This document shows positions 35,301 to 45,392 of a stretch of DNA of 64,000 bases, piece after piece. Source of the stretch: Blastocystis hominis (Eukaryota > Sar > Bigyra > Opalinata > Blastocystidae); NCBI RefSeq assembly GCF_000151665.1, contig NW_013171823.1, positions 363,948 to 427,947 of the forward strand, read 5' to 3'. The translations under genes and the position numbers were made by a program. The notes under the pieces were generated by a model. That model was not told where the DNA came from. It saw nothing but the letters and a program-made list of their open reading frames with translations, and did no database searches. Within the stretch, counting starts at the first letter, position 1, and every line of letters begins with the position of its first letter.

Positions 35301-36085
35301 CTGCGGTAAAACCTCTAGAATCGACCTCTCTCTCCGCGACAACCTGGAATTTCTGCTTCATGTGGGAACCTTCGCGCTGCGTGAGCATCGCTTCGGACTC
35401 CCAGGAGCAGTGAAGATAGGAAAGATCTCTCCAATGGACAAGATAAAGCTCGACAATTTCTTGCTTCTCTGTGTCAGAAAGGGCCGACCATTTTGAATAA
35501 CGATCCGGGTCGATACAGCTACCATTGACTACGTACTGTGTGTTTAGTTTTTGGAGGATCGGAAGCCAGTCAGCGATTCGATTCGACTGGCGATGAATGA
35601 TGGCATTTACACGAACGTCCGAGAGCCACTCTCGCGGAACAACACTGTGCTTGAGGTACCCATTTCACGCACTACACAAAACACTTTGAATTGTTGCTTT
35701 CTGGGGGTTGTGGATCCTGGAATTCTTGCGACTCTTCAACGAGAGGGTCCAAGTCACCTTCACTACTTGATTCATGGTTCAACATCAATCGCTTCTTAAA
35801 GGATTTTGTGCCTACATCGAAACCAAGTCAATTTTCAACATCTTCTTAAAGGACGTTTGCGCGAAGAAGATTCGTCCTTTTCAGATGGACTGGGGTTACT
35901 GAACTCTTCGTTTGAAAATAGAATCTCTTCTTCATCTCTGCGAAATAACCAAAAATGTTAGCAAGCTCCTACTCGGACGATATTATATCACTAACACTTT
36001 CTTTGAAATCAGTATCATCACTTTCTCCAGGTTTTCCTGCGGAAGCATCAGTCTGAATAAATCCTGATGTATCCTTTTGTCGCAT
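29307..36085 (-). CDS. CHD7-like chromatin remodeler with C-terminal FYRN/FYRC and Met-Asn-Gln tail
   Basis: A multi-exon gene for roughly 2,100 residues. In order: acidic Ser-rich N-terminus; two chromodomains ([31 protein letters not shown]); a SNF2 ATPase with [46 protein letters not shown] and RCHRIGQ; the CHD6-9 signature CEADIEQIL...DDPNFW; SANT/SLIDE-like segments; a CxxC...CxxC zinc ribbon (31455-31515); then FYRN ([17 protein letters not shown]) and FYRC (SGPDCFGL...GAELCTEY). The Walker A and DEAH residues are present, so it should be an active nucleosome remodeler. FYR domains are usually found in MLL/trithorax, KDM5-type and TBRG1 proteins. Splicing carries one frame from the ATPase through FYRC, so this is one gene. 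The tail is a long Met-Asn-Gln repeat. Confidence 0.9.
29460..29730 (-). repeat. 9-bp satellite encoding Met-Asn-Gln repeats
   Basis: About 25-28 copies of ATTTGATTC (plus strand) with rare variants (GGTTC, GACTC, GTTTATATG). It is read in frame as MNQ in the CHD-FYR C-terminal tail. Confidence 0.95.
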
Positions 36086-36823
36086 GGCAAATCTGTAACA
36101 CAACGCTATTCTATGGACGCTGTAAGCACCAAATCATGCAAAACAAGAACTCTTCACTCAGGCCAAACTCAGCAAAACTACTTACATACAACTGCTCTAT
36201 ATTAAAAAGCGCACAGAAATCAGAAACAAGGTCCTAATTTCACGTAGATCTATGGAAACCGATTCCTGTGGGTTTTCACGAATAAAGGGATTATTGAAGT
36301 GAGAACCGCGGTTATTGTAAAATTGAATGAGAAAATCTTTGACATTTCGTTGATGTATTGCAAGGTTTTTGGGTGAGTATGCGGGATTCAAGTGGAAAAG
36401 AGGGGAGACACAATTAATTCGTGAGGGGAACATAAATTTGAAAACAAACGGCCAAAAAGGAAAAATAAATTTCAAAATGACAAGGAAGGAGGTACGAAGA
36501 CCAGAAAGCGAATTCGAGTTAGTCAAAGTTAACTGACTAAAATAGACCTTTCATTCAGACTGTTTGCAACGATCCCATCGAATTTTGGAGGACAGTTATG
36601 GTTGTTCGTAAGATGTTTTGGTTGATTTCACAGCCATAAAAAGGAAACTCTCAGTTCCTTTGTATCTCTTCGATTCAGTCTCTCTTTCTTTCTTGCTTTT
36701 ATTTATTTATTCCTGCCTTCTTGTATTCATTCATTACCACAAACACGCAGCACGCAGCACGCATCATACAACACACACAACACACACGCAGCAGACAGCC
36801 CATCACTTACACACATCACTCTG
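36086..36823. other. Intergenic region with CA/CACGCAG repeats
   Basis: 738 bp upstream of the CHD-FYR gene. A 110-codon minus frame (36197-36526) is hydrophobic at one end but has no recognisable features. Around 36745-36800 is a degenerate CACGCAG/ACACA repeat. On the minus strand GTGTTTGTGG (about 36737-36746) is a near match to the poly(A) octamer and would fit the upstream glycosyltransferase-like gene. Confidence 0.4.
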
Positions 36824-37989
36824 TTACCACATTCGTGGCGGTGCCGCATCCATATTATACCGCAGCATCCGATTGATGGCGAGCTGCTCGTTCCCGGGTT
36901 GTCGATACTTCACGGGATGCATGTGAACACATGTCCTCCGATTCTTCATAGGTCCATGATTGCAGTTGTCCACGAACGTCCGCGTAAAGCAGTAATTAAT
37001 CGTCGGCGCCGCCATCTCCAGGAACACGCGATGTCGGTACATAACCGCGGATAACTCGCAGAAATCGCTCATGTTGTCGCGACGAATCATGAAAAAATCC
37101 GCGAATCCTCGCCGCCGATTCTCCGGTTTCCCGAATTCGCACTTGCTCCAGCGCGGCTGGGCGATAAGCTCGCGCAGCGCGTCGTCGAAGGCCTGCGCGT
37201 AGGTCTGGTTGCGAGCGTTTCGTTTTCGGAGCCACATCCAATTCCCGCGGGGATTGAGCATGCGGGAGGGTTCGGTGAGGGACTTCTCGAGCGGGTATTG
37301 GAGGAGAAAGACGGGGTCGAGGTAGCTGTCGTCGTTCATGAGGACGAAGGAGGCATAGCGGCAGGCCTCGCGGACGCAGAGCTGCTGGTAGGCGACGGCG
37401 AGGGAGCGGTAGGAGAAGTGTCCGTGGATGGGCAGGCGGTGGGAGAGCACGTGATCCCCGCGGCTCTCCCAGGGGCCGAGGAAGACGACGTCGAAGTCGA
37501 AGAGGAAGTGGCGGCGGAAGAGCGGGAAGTACTGAGTGGAGAGGAAGCGGACGGGCGCGTAGCGAGGCTCGTGGAAGTTGACCACGAAGAGGAAGAGCGT
37601 GGGCGTGGGGATGCCCGCAGTGTAGTGGAAGATGTAGGGCTCCCACGCGGAGGTGTGGTTGTGGACGGAGCGGAGGGGAGGAGAAGAGGAGGGAGTGGAG
37701 CTTAGAGGATGGCTTGTGGGAATCGAAGTCGTCGGATGAACGCGACCCATGTTCCCAACATTGGTTGAAGCAACGTTCGGAACGTCGGTGGGGATGGTGG
37801 ACTGGGAGAGGAGAGGGCTCCCTGTCGGCTGATCCATCGTGTTTGGAACCGCTGGACGGAATTCTTGAGAAATGGAGGATACCACAGTCTTCTCCGTCCG
37901 TTCTGCTACTACAGTTCAATGAGTTAATCGTTAAAACTACGAGCGTCGCTCGAAACACTCGAACGTTGTACGCTACGTCTGTTTTGCAT
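36824..37989 (-). CDS. Probable glycosyltransferase with NDD motif
   Basis: Two exons (a 32-bp intron near 37930) encode about 375 residues. A Ser/Thr/Pro-rich stem leads to a globular domain: FLFVVNFHEPRYAPV, FDFDVVFLGPWE, a helix then ASFVLMNDDSYLDP, where NDD stands where a DxD metal site would, and a Cys-rich C-terminal half with FADFFMIRRDNM. The pattern (sugar-nucleotide fold, acidic triad after a hydrophobic strand, late RRD) suggests an ER/Golgi glycosyltransferase. I could not name the family. No signal anchor is visible in the first exon, so an upstream exon may be missing. Confidence 0.6.
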
Positions 37990-38178
37990 TACTGACACGG
38001 AGAGAGGATAAGAATCCTCATAATTTAGTGTGTTACTAAAAGTAAGAGAAAAAACGCAAGATTACAAAAGCATGAGAAAGAAAAGCGCACACAGAGAAGC
38101 AACTATCATTTCTGAAGCTCTGATTCAGAAACGATCGATAATAAATCACAACTCCGAACTTCAAAAAAGAGAGTGTTG

Positions 38179-38186
38179 AACAAACA
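38179..38186 (-). terminator. TGTTTGTT poly(A)-site motif of the 7TM receptor gene
   Basis: Minus-strand octamer about 50 nt beyond the TGA stop at 38238-38236. Confidence 0.7.
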
Positions 38187-38235
38187 CAGAAAATCACCGC
38201 GTAGCTTGCACCTACTCTATACTCTCCCTTCTAGA

Positions 38236-39321
38236 TCACATTTCATCAGCTCCAATCATTGGAATCTGCTCTTCCATCAAATCTTTTCCTGTCTCGAACT
38301 CCCGAGTCGATGGCTCTTTTCGGAAGGATGCGAAGAAGAACTTGTTCATCGAATACGCGCACACGTTCAGGAATCCCTACGTCCCATTTCGCCCCGATTG
38401 CTACGATCAAAGGCACAGAAAAGGAGATCAAATCCACGCCGAAGTCCATATGTCGCTGTTTTATAGCGAAAAACACGCGGTCAAAACCACTCCACAAGAT
38501 GGAGAAGGCGGCAACGATAATATAGCTAGAGAACGAGGGTGTCAGAGTGGATACGCGAACGAACGAAGTAAGATGTAGTAATGTTGGTCTTCCTCGCGCG
38601 CCGTGCAACCTACTAAAGTATACAGAATTGTGTTAAAGAGTAGAATCAGAACGATTGGAATATACATAAAGCAAATTTGGAACCAAAGAGAATGGGGAAA
38701 GGAATTGGAGATCCAGGGCCTATAAGTGAGTCAGCGCATCGTGAGTGCTCTACCAAACACGGCCGCAGTCTCCCAACGGAGCTGCACCGAGGCAATCGTA
38801 CACAAAGAGGACTAGCGTTGTAAGCAATGGAAGGATCCAGGCAATAAGCTGATTCTTCCAGTGACTGGCCGGGACTTCTTTGTGATTGTGAACCAAAGAG
38901 TACCTACAGGGTCACGACCACCTTGCGCCCATACACATGCAGAGAATTGCACACCGTCCAGCAGAAACTTCCGAGATAAAAGAATTGGATAAGGTAACCC
39001 TGACGACTCAATTTTCGTAATTACCTTCCCTACTTCAATCTTGCGAATGAGGTCCGTATTTAAAAAGGATAAATCTAGCGAGGAACAAAGAAAGCAAATT
39101 GAGGCGACAAAATCGCAAACATTGATCATTACTAAGTATCCGCGCGAAGCTTGCCTCAATTTTGAACGGGACACATACAAAATGATCATCAGACCAGAAA
39201 AGAGAAGAGACAGAGAAGAGGAAATCGCAACAGCAACATGATTTCCACCATATTCAGTTTGATTCGATTGAAAGAAGTCTAGGCTTTCTAGACTCTCCAA
39301 GCTCTCTAGACTCTCTATCAT
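38236..39321 (-). CDS. Seven-transmembrane receptor, cAMP-receptor-like GPCR
   Basis: Spliced exons (introns 35, 31, about 39, about 30 and 28 bp) give seven hydrophobic helices: VAVAISSSLSLLFSGLMIIL, YLVMINVCDFVASICFL, FFYLGSFCWTVCNSLHVYSL, LIAWILPLLTTLVLFVY, FQICFMYIPIVLILLF, YIIVAAFSILWSGF and LISFSVPLIGFLNVCAY. TM3 carries the CWTVCNS core and TM4 is followed by GDCGRV, giving the usual TM3-ECL2 cysteine pair. TM7 ends FLNVCAYSMNKFFF, comparable to the GFLNSIVYG end of slime-mould cAMP-receptor-like GPCRs. The short N-terminus contains a SLE repeat. The cytoplasmic tail is about 45 residues. Ligand unknown. The exon between TM5 and TM6 is the weakest join. Confidence 0.75.
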
Positions 39322-39400
39322 CTTGCAAAAAGGATTTGTATTGTGATCGGGGTTTAGAAAACACAATTCCCGCGATAATGATCCTTAGCTCTTTTATAAA

Positions 39401-41890
39401 ATGTTTTATCAACTAATTGTAAGCGTACTAATTTTCTGTTGCGGACTGGCAATGGTCCGACCGTGCGATGGTGAACCCTGGAGTTCTAAAAAGTGGTGCG
39501 ATGTTAATCTATCTTTCGATGGTTTTGGATATTAGTATCCTAAATGGTAGAGAGAGCACGAGCTCTAGTTGCTGAACTGACCCTGGCCGAGAAGATGAGT
39601 TTGATGGGACATACTGCTTCTGAAGTGAAACGTCTGAACATTCCCAAGTACCAGTGGTGGTCGGAGGCACTTCACGGTGTTGCTGCCTCCCCGGGTGTAG
39701 TCTTTCAGGAGCCCACACCGTATTGATTGGATGGAATGATCACACAGATTTGCCACGGCCTTCCCTCAGGTAGCCCTCACCGCCCAGTCGTTCGATAAGC
39801 CCCTGTTCCACGATATTGCCTCGATCATTTCGACAGAGGCGCGAGTAATGAACAATGCTGAGCGAGCCAACCTGACATACTGGTCCCCGAACGTGAATGT
39901 GTACCGCGGTAGGTCTCTACCGTCCCGCTGACCCGCAGATCCTCGCTGGGGCCGTGGCCAAGAAACACCCGGCGAAGATCCGTTCCTGGTGGCTACCTAC
40001 GCTGTCGAGTTTGTGCGCGGTCTGCAGGAGGGAGAAGATCCCCGCTATCTGAAGGTGTCTGCGTGCTGCAAGCACTATTCGGCATACGATCTTGAAAACT
40101 GGCATGGCGTGGAACGATTCGAATTCGACGCGATTGTGAGCGATCGCGACATGACGGACACGTTGGCTCTTTACGCCTCGCTTTCGACCGTAGATTCCAA
40201 GTGCCTTTCGAGCAGTGCGTGAAAAAGGGACACGTATCGTCTCTGATGTGCAGCTACAACGCCATCAACGGAATCCCTGCCTGCGCAGACCGCGAGCTTC
40301 TCTACGGAACGGCGCGAGGCGGCTGGGGCTTCGAGGGCTACATCACTTCGGACTGCGGCGCCATCGATACGATCATCTACAACCACCACTACACGAACGA
40401 CACCGACACCACGGCGATGCTGGGCGTGAGAGCGACGTGCGATTTGGACTGCGGCGGCTTCTATCAGCAGCACATTCTGCACAGCGTGGAATCAGGCCGA
40501 CTGAAGGAAGCGGAGGTGGACGATGGTAGGAGTGGATGAGGCGAGTGAATCGCAGCGCTGGCGAACCTGTTCAAGGTCCAGATGCGACTTGGCCTGTTCG
40601 ATCCGGTGGAGCAGCAAGTGTAGGTCGCATGGAATGGCTGCGATGCAGGTACACGCACTACGGACTCGACAAACTGAACACCAAGGAGCATCAGGCCATG
40701 GCGCTGCGTGCTGCGCGCGAGGGAATTGCGCTGCTGAAGAACCAGAACGACTTCTTGCCGCTGTCTCTGAAAGACAAGCAGTGGGCTTTCTGCTTTTTGG
40801 GTGTGATCGAATAGCGTGGTGGTGATGGGACCGTATGCCGAAGATGCCGGCGTGATGCTTGGCAATTATAATGGAATTCCCGAGTTCATCGTGACGGTGG
40901 CTCAGGGTTTGCGCAACGTGTGTGATCACGTCGATGTTGTGAAGTCTCTCGAGGCGTTGAGCAAGCTGGAGGGAGTCGATCTGATCGTCGTGACCGTCGG
41001 TCTCAACCAGGAGATCGAGCGAGAAGGTCTGGATCGCGAGGATTTGCTGCTTCCCGCGAGCCAGAGAGCTCTGCTCGACGGCCTGCTCGCGCAGACCGAC
41101 GTCCCCGTGGTCTTGACGCTCCTCTCGGGAGGCGGTTCGGTGGATATCAGCGCGTACGAGCAGAACGAGCATGTGGTGGGCGTGCTGGCAGTGGGGTATG
41201 GAGGCATGTTCGGAGGCCAGGCGATCGCCGAAGTGATCGTGGGAGACGTGAATCCGAGTAGGGAAAGGGAGGGAGCGTGAGAAGCAGGCGGTCGATTGGT
41301 GAACACGATGTATTACAATGACTACGTGACGAATCTGGACTACTTCGATATGAACATGCGTCCGAAGGAGGTGGGAAACGGAACGAAGCGATGAGTGGTA
41401 GGAGACCGGATTCCCGGGAAGAACGTATCGGTTCTTCGCGGGTCCTGTGATCCATCCGTTCGGCTTCGGCTTGTCTTACACGACGTTCGCCCACGCAGTG
41501 GAGATTGGGCAGATGCGGAACCACCGCCTTCGATCTGCGCTGGCGATCGACGTGTACGTGAAGGTGACCAACACGGGCAGTCGACAGGGAGACGAGAGCG
41601 TTCTGCTGTTTGTGAAGTCCCCGCTGGTTGCAATGCGTGGATGGGGTGACCGATAGGCTGGAAAGCAGGGATATCCGCTGAAGAGTCTCGCGGACTTTTC
41701 GCGCGTTTCTTTGGCTCCTGGCGAGACGCAGACGGTCCACTTCGTTCTGGGCGAAGAGCAGCTGCACCTGGCGAATGAGCAGGCGAAGTACGTGCTGCTT
41801 CGCGGTGAATGGAAGGTGGAGGTGGAGGAGGCATCGGCGAGATTCGTCCTCTTTTCTGTTTGTTGGAACAAACATATACTGACTCTTTGA
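39401..41890 (+). CDS. Secreted GH3 beta-xylosidase/glucosidase-like enzyme
   Basis: About twelve exons (introns mostly 28-34 bp) give roughly 700 residues. A signal peptide ([17 protein letters not shown]) precedes the GH3 fold: [62 protein letters not shown] and ITSDCGAID, where the Asp is the nucleophile. The second domain has EGIALLKN and [10 protein letters not shown]; the C-terminal fibronectin-like domain has [12 protein letters not shown]. These are plant-type beta-xylosidase features. The glycosidic bond cleaved is not certain. The last residues before the poly(A) octamer read RFVL. The frame continues to TGA 41888-41890, but polyadenylation just upstream of TGTTTGTT probably creates the real stop after RFVL. 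Convergent with alpha-MPP, 57 bp apart. Confidence 0.92.
41857..41864 (+). terminator. TGTTTGTT poly(A)-site motif inside the open frame of the GH3 gene
   Basis: The octamer comes before the first in-frame stop. Cleavage after T41852, four bases upstream, would turn TTT into TAA by adding the tail. Confidence 0.75.
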
Positions 41891-41946
41891 ATTCTTCTTT
41901 TCTCACGATGACCCTGTAGTGTGACCCCGTTGTATGACCCTCTCTT

Positions 41947-43698
41947 TTACTTGTAGGGCATTTGCAAATAGCTCTGAATGCCTTCGATCGGCGGGAAGTT
42001 CTTGTACTCTTTGTTCACCTCGCTCCCGAACACGACGTAGGCAGGCGGGAGGTCCAGCAATCCCTTCACAGCCTTCATGACATCTTCCTTGGTGATCGCA
42101 TTGATCTGCTCGGACCATTCCTCGGGATACACGTGTCGTCCATAGGTCAGCAAGTGATTTCCGATGTCCTCGCACATCACCGCTCGCTCCTCCAGGTTCA
42201 TGTACAGTCTGCTTTCGAACTGGTTCTTGGCGCGTTGGAACTCATCGTCGGAGAGCGGCTCTGCGGCCAGCTGCCGAATGTGATCGCACAGGATTTTCGT
42301 GGTAGGGGCGACGAAGGAGGGCGGGACCAGCGCTCGCAGACTCGCAATTCCGTGGAGTCGGGAGAGCAGCATGGTGATTTCGCAGGATTCGAACCAGCCG
42401 TAGCGATTCATCACGTCCTATCGATCACTGCAGCGCGAACAAACCCACTTTATAAAGCCGGCTGTACATTCCCTTGCCCGGGCCGCCCGCGCTGAACATC
42501 TTGCCGCCGCCCAGAATCATTTGCAGGAGATTCAGCGCGACCATGTCCTTGGCGAGCCATCCGTTGGTGTGGAATCCCAGGTCCACTTCCACCATGTCCA
42601 TCCCTGCCAGCTCCGCGAAGTAGCTCCCTCCCTTCACGATCCGATTCTCCTGCGCCGGAGGCTTTCCCTGCTGCGCGTCCAGCGCGTTGAACACGCTCGG
42701 CATCGACGGAGAGGTCTGGAAGCGGAAGAACTTGTCGGCGAAGCCGGTCAGCTGCTCGTGGTCCACGTTTACGCCCACTAAACACATGTTGGGAGCCACG
42801 TAGTGCTTCGACCAGAACCCGCGAAGCGTCTCGGCGTTGCTGTGCGTTAGTCCCTCACGACGAACCCACACGGCAGGCTGCTGCACGTTGATGCCGTGGC
42901 CGTACGGAGAATTGGCGCCGAACATGGCGGCATGGAGAAACTAGACAGGGAGAGGAGGGGAGCAGAGATACGTCGGTGGACCAGGAGAGGTAATCACGAT
43001 CTAAAATACGATTTTCGTTGAAGTAGCCCAGGATGTTCTACGAAACTCAGCAGAATACAGCGGAGAAACGGTCGCTTCTTGGATTTCCTCATCTAAAAGA
43101 CGGGGCTGCGTGATTGTTTCAGAGAGCAGGCGGACACAATCTCCGACATTATCACGGAGCGTTTCGACAATAATGGAAATGAAGTCGCGGCCAGAGCGCT
43201 TCGTGACAGTGGCTCCGATCTCTTCAAGGCGTCTACATAGCAGCTACCTGGAAAAACAAACTTTACTATCTCGCTGTGCGAACTACTTTCAGTCGACTTA
43301 AATGCCATATTTTCCATAATAAATGTGCTTCCGTACTCGTTCACTGTATGGTGAGGAATTCAAAACTCAGATTCATACCTTGTTCATTGATACTTCCAGA
43401 ACCAATGAAAATTCCGATAGCACTCACCTAGAATATGATATTTGGATAAAATAACAACGGTCTCGTATTTTTCATGCGAGGCAACCGTTAACCCGGACGA
43501 AAGCTTCGTCACTAAGGTCTTTGGGGTTTTCATATCGTGCAACGGTTTCAGAGTAGGGATACTAAACTAAAACGATACGAACATTCCTATTTACCCTGGC
43601 CATTCTTCCTTGAGACTCAGTTTTGTTAGTTTGGAGCTTGATGCATAACGCAGAGTGCTCCTAACCAATCTTTGAGTAGTTGCCCCTATTCGAAGCAT
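41947..43698 (-). CDS. MPPA: Mitochondrial processing peptidase alpha subunit
   Basis: About nine exons (introns 29-36 bp) give about 500 residues. A mitochondrial presequence (MLRIGATTQRLVRSTLRYASSS) leads into the M16 fold: SAIGIFIGSGS, MENMAFKST, RLEEIGATVTKRSGRDF, FLHAAMFGANSPYGHGI and the alpha-specific glycine-rich loop GGGKMFSAGGPGKGMYSRLY, which feeds precursor proteins to the beta subunit. The zinc-binding HxxEH of the beta subunit is absent (the position reads IMENM), as expected for an alpha subunit. The Gly-rich loop is intact, so it should be functional. It implies an organelle that imports precursors with cleavable presequences, consistent with the presequence on the hydratase in this window. 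Confidence 0.95.
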
Positions 43699-44090
43699 AC
43701 AATAAGAAATAATGAAAAAAAGTTGTATGAGGAGTGTTGGTAGATCGAAAGGAGATGTCGAATTAAAAATTTAGGATAACAGAAGCATTGTTTTGGAGGG
43801 TGATAAAGCAAAGGAACATGGAAATCGCTTCATCGGTTCATAGTTGCAGTGGTGTAGATATAACTATTTTATTTCTTAGAGTGAAAGGTATGATTTTTGT
43901 TTGGATAAGACATAAATGTGGAATAAATAAATGGGATGACATCGAATCGCAACAATTCACTTTCATTACAATGATTGAAAGAGGAAAACAAAGCATTGAG
44001 AATTCTTGGCAAGAGCACTTTATGCAGTTTGATTTATGCACTACGCTCTCATAACATCATCATCTTCCTCTACTCATTTGCACCTTCTCG
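43699..44090. other. Intergenic, no supported gene
   Basis: AT-rich. An 88-codon plus frame starting at 43788 has no family features and its codon use looks random. Confidence 0.35.
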
Positions 44091-44098
44091 AACAAACA
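44091..44098 (-). terminator. TGTTTGTT poly(A)-site motif of the small gene at 44117-44593
   Basis: Minus-strand octamer about 20 nt past the TAG stop. Confidence 0.7.
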
Positions 44099-44116
44099 CT
44101 TGACTCAATAGTAAAA

Positions 44117-44593
44117 CTAATATTCCCACAATTCTCTATCCTCAATCCAGCATATTCTTCCAATCCGATGCAACTGTAACACTGACTCTTCATTGAGATC
44201 CGACATACAGTAGAAGATTGCGAACTCTTCTCATCTGAGAGTGCAGAAAGATCCTTTATCTACGCATTCATTCTATCAACAAAACAGATGCAATGTAGTG
44301 GAACTGAAAGCAGATGCTAACACAAATGCCCCATCCCCATTCCATTTGCTCTCGAAATGCTTTGGATGCTATTTGAACTTCGACTGGACACATCGCTGAA
44401 TTATCTGCCACGATCATAAAAGAAGATTTGTCGGAGTGAAAGGAAAACAGATTATCTACATGTCAGTGTTTCATCATCGATTTCGACTCAATTCATTGAA
44501 ACAGTATTCGCCAATTCGCGTTCGGCAAAGTTGCTGCATCACAATCTCATAAATCGAATCAGTGGAAGGGTTTTCGTGTGTGCCCGAGTTCAT
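44117..44593 (-). CDS. Small conserved-looking protein of unknown function
   Basis: Four exons with introns of 32, 26 and 35 bp give about 127 residues. The start reads MNSGTHENPSTDSIYEIV; a central block reads NNLFSFHSDKSSFMIVADNSAM, and the C-terminus IGRICWIEDRELWEY. It has no signal peptide or TM segment. Internal support comes from splice signals, one frame across all joins and the poly(A) octamer just after the stop. I do not recognise a family. It begins 57 bp after the stop of the next gene upstream on the same strand. Confidence 0.6.
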
Positions 44594-44649
44594 AATCGAA
44601 GTTAAAAGCTGATGAATAACCCGCTTGCTATAATTAAAACAACATCACT

Positions 44650-45266
44650 CTAGAAGCACCAGTTTTGTCCGAATACTTCTTCGCCATTGATCAAAAAGGT
44701 TTCTCTCTGAATGTCTTTTTCAATCTGAACTTGAGAAGGAATCGGAATCTCTTTGAGAATAAGTGGGACGATAGAGACTAAATAGGTTGGTGAACGAGAA
44801 GCGATTGATTGAATCATTTCGACAAAGCGGGTTTTCTCGCTGATACACTCAGACAGGCAGGTTCGAAGTTGGCAAAATGCCTCTTCTTCCTCTTTAGGTA
44901 TTTTCGTTGCCTACATATGATATCAAGATATAGCGCTGCACTTCTAGTGAAAATTCCTTCTTTTCAAGCTGATCATCAATCGCTTTCACAATAGAAGTCA
45001 TCTCTGCCTTCTCTGTCGAACTACCCATTCCAGTATTTAGTAGCGATAAGCATAACTTTCTCCTTCTTAACTACAATCCACACCACTTTCAAGTAATACC
45101 AAAAATAGCAGTTCCAATCCGGGTAACACACTCGAAATCTCCTGAATTCTATTATACTTTGTCAAAAACTGTAATGCCTAGAAATCAGTTCAAATGTAGT
45201 AAAATTCAAAACAGCCATATTGCTCTCATCATTTGCGCTAATTTGGTTATCTCGCAAGTTGACCAT
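44650..45266 (-). CDS. Small helical protein of unknown function
   Basis: Four exons (introns 35, 26 and 31 bp) give about 174 residues starting MVNLRDNQISANDESNMA. The protein is helical: ALQFLTKYNRIQEISSVLPG, LLFLVLLESGLCLSLLNTG, then a charged stretch with STEKAEMTSIVKAIDDQLEK and a C-terminus INGEEVFGQNWCF. The C-terminal WCF tail is distinctive. No known family recognised. It is divergent from the pseudouridine synthase gene, with about 126 bp between the two ATGs. Confidence 0.6.
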
Positions 45267-45392
45267 TTGCTTCGCTCTCAACTATCGCTTATTCCTATGC
45301 ATTATAGGTTACACTTATATCATTGATTTCATTTTGAATGGTATCTGGTGATAGATATGGCCAGCTCATAAGGTAGTATTATTTTTTGGTTG

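Noticed and set aside
36197-36526. A 109-codon minus frame with a hydrophobic segment
   Set aside because: No homology features, no splice context, low-complexity AT-rich codons. Left as intergenic.
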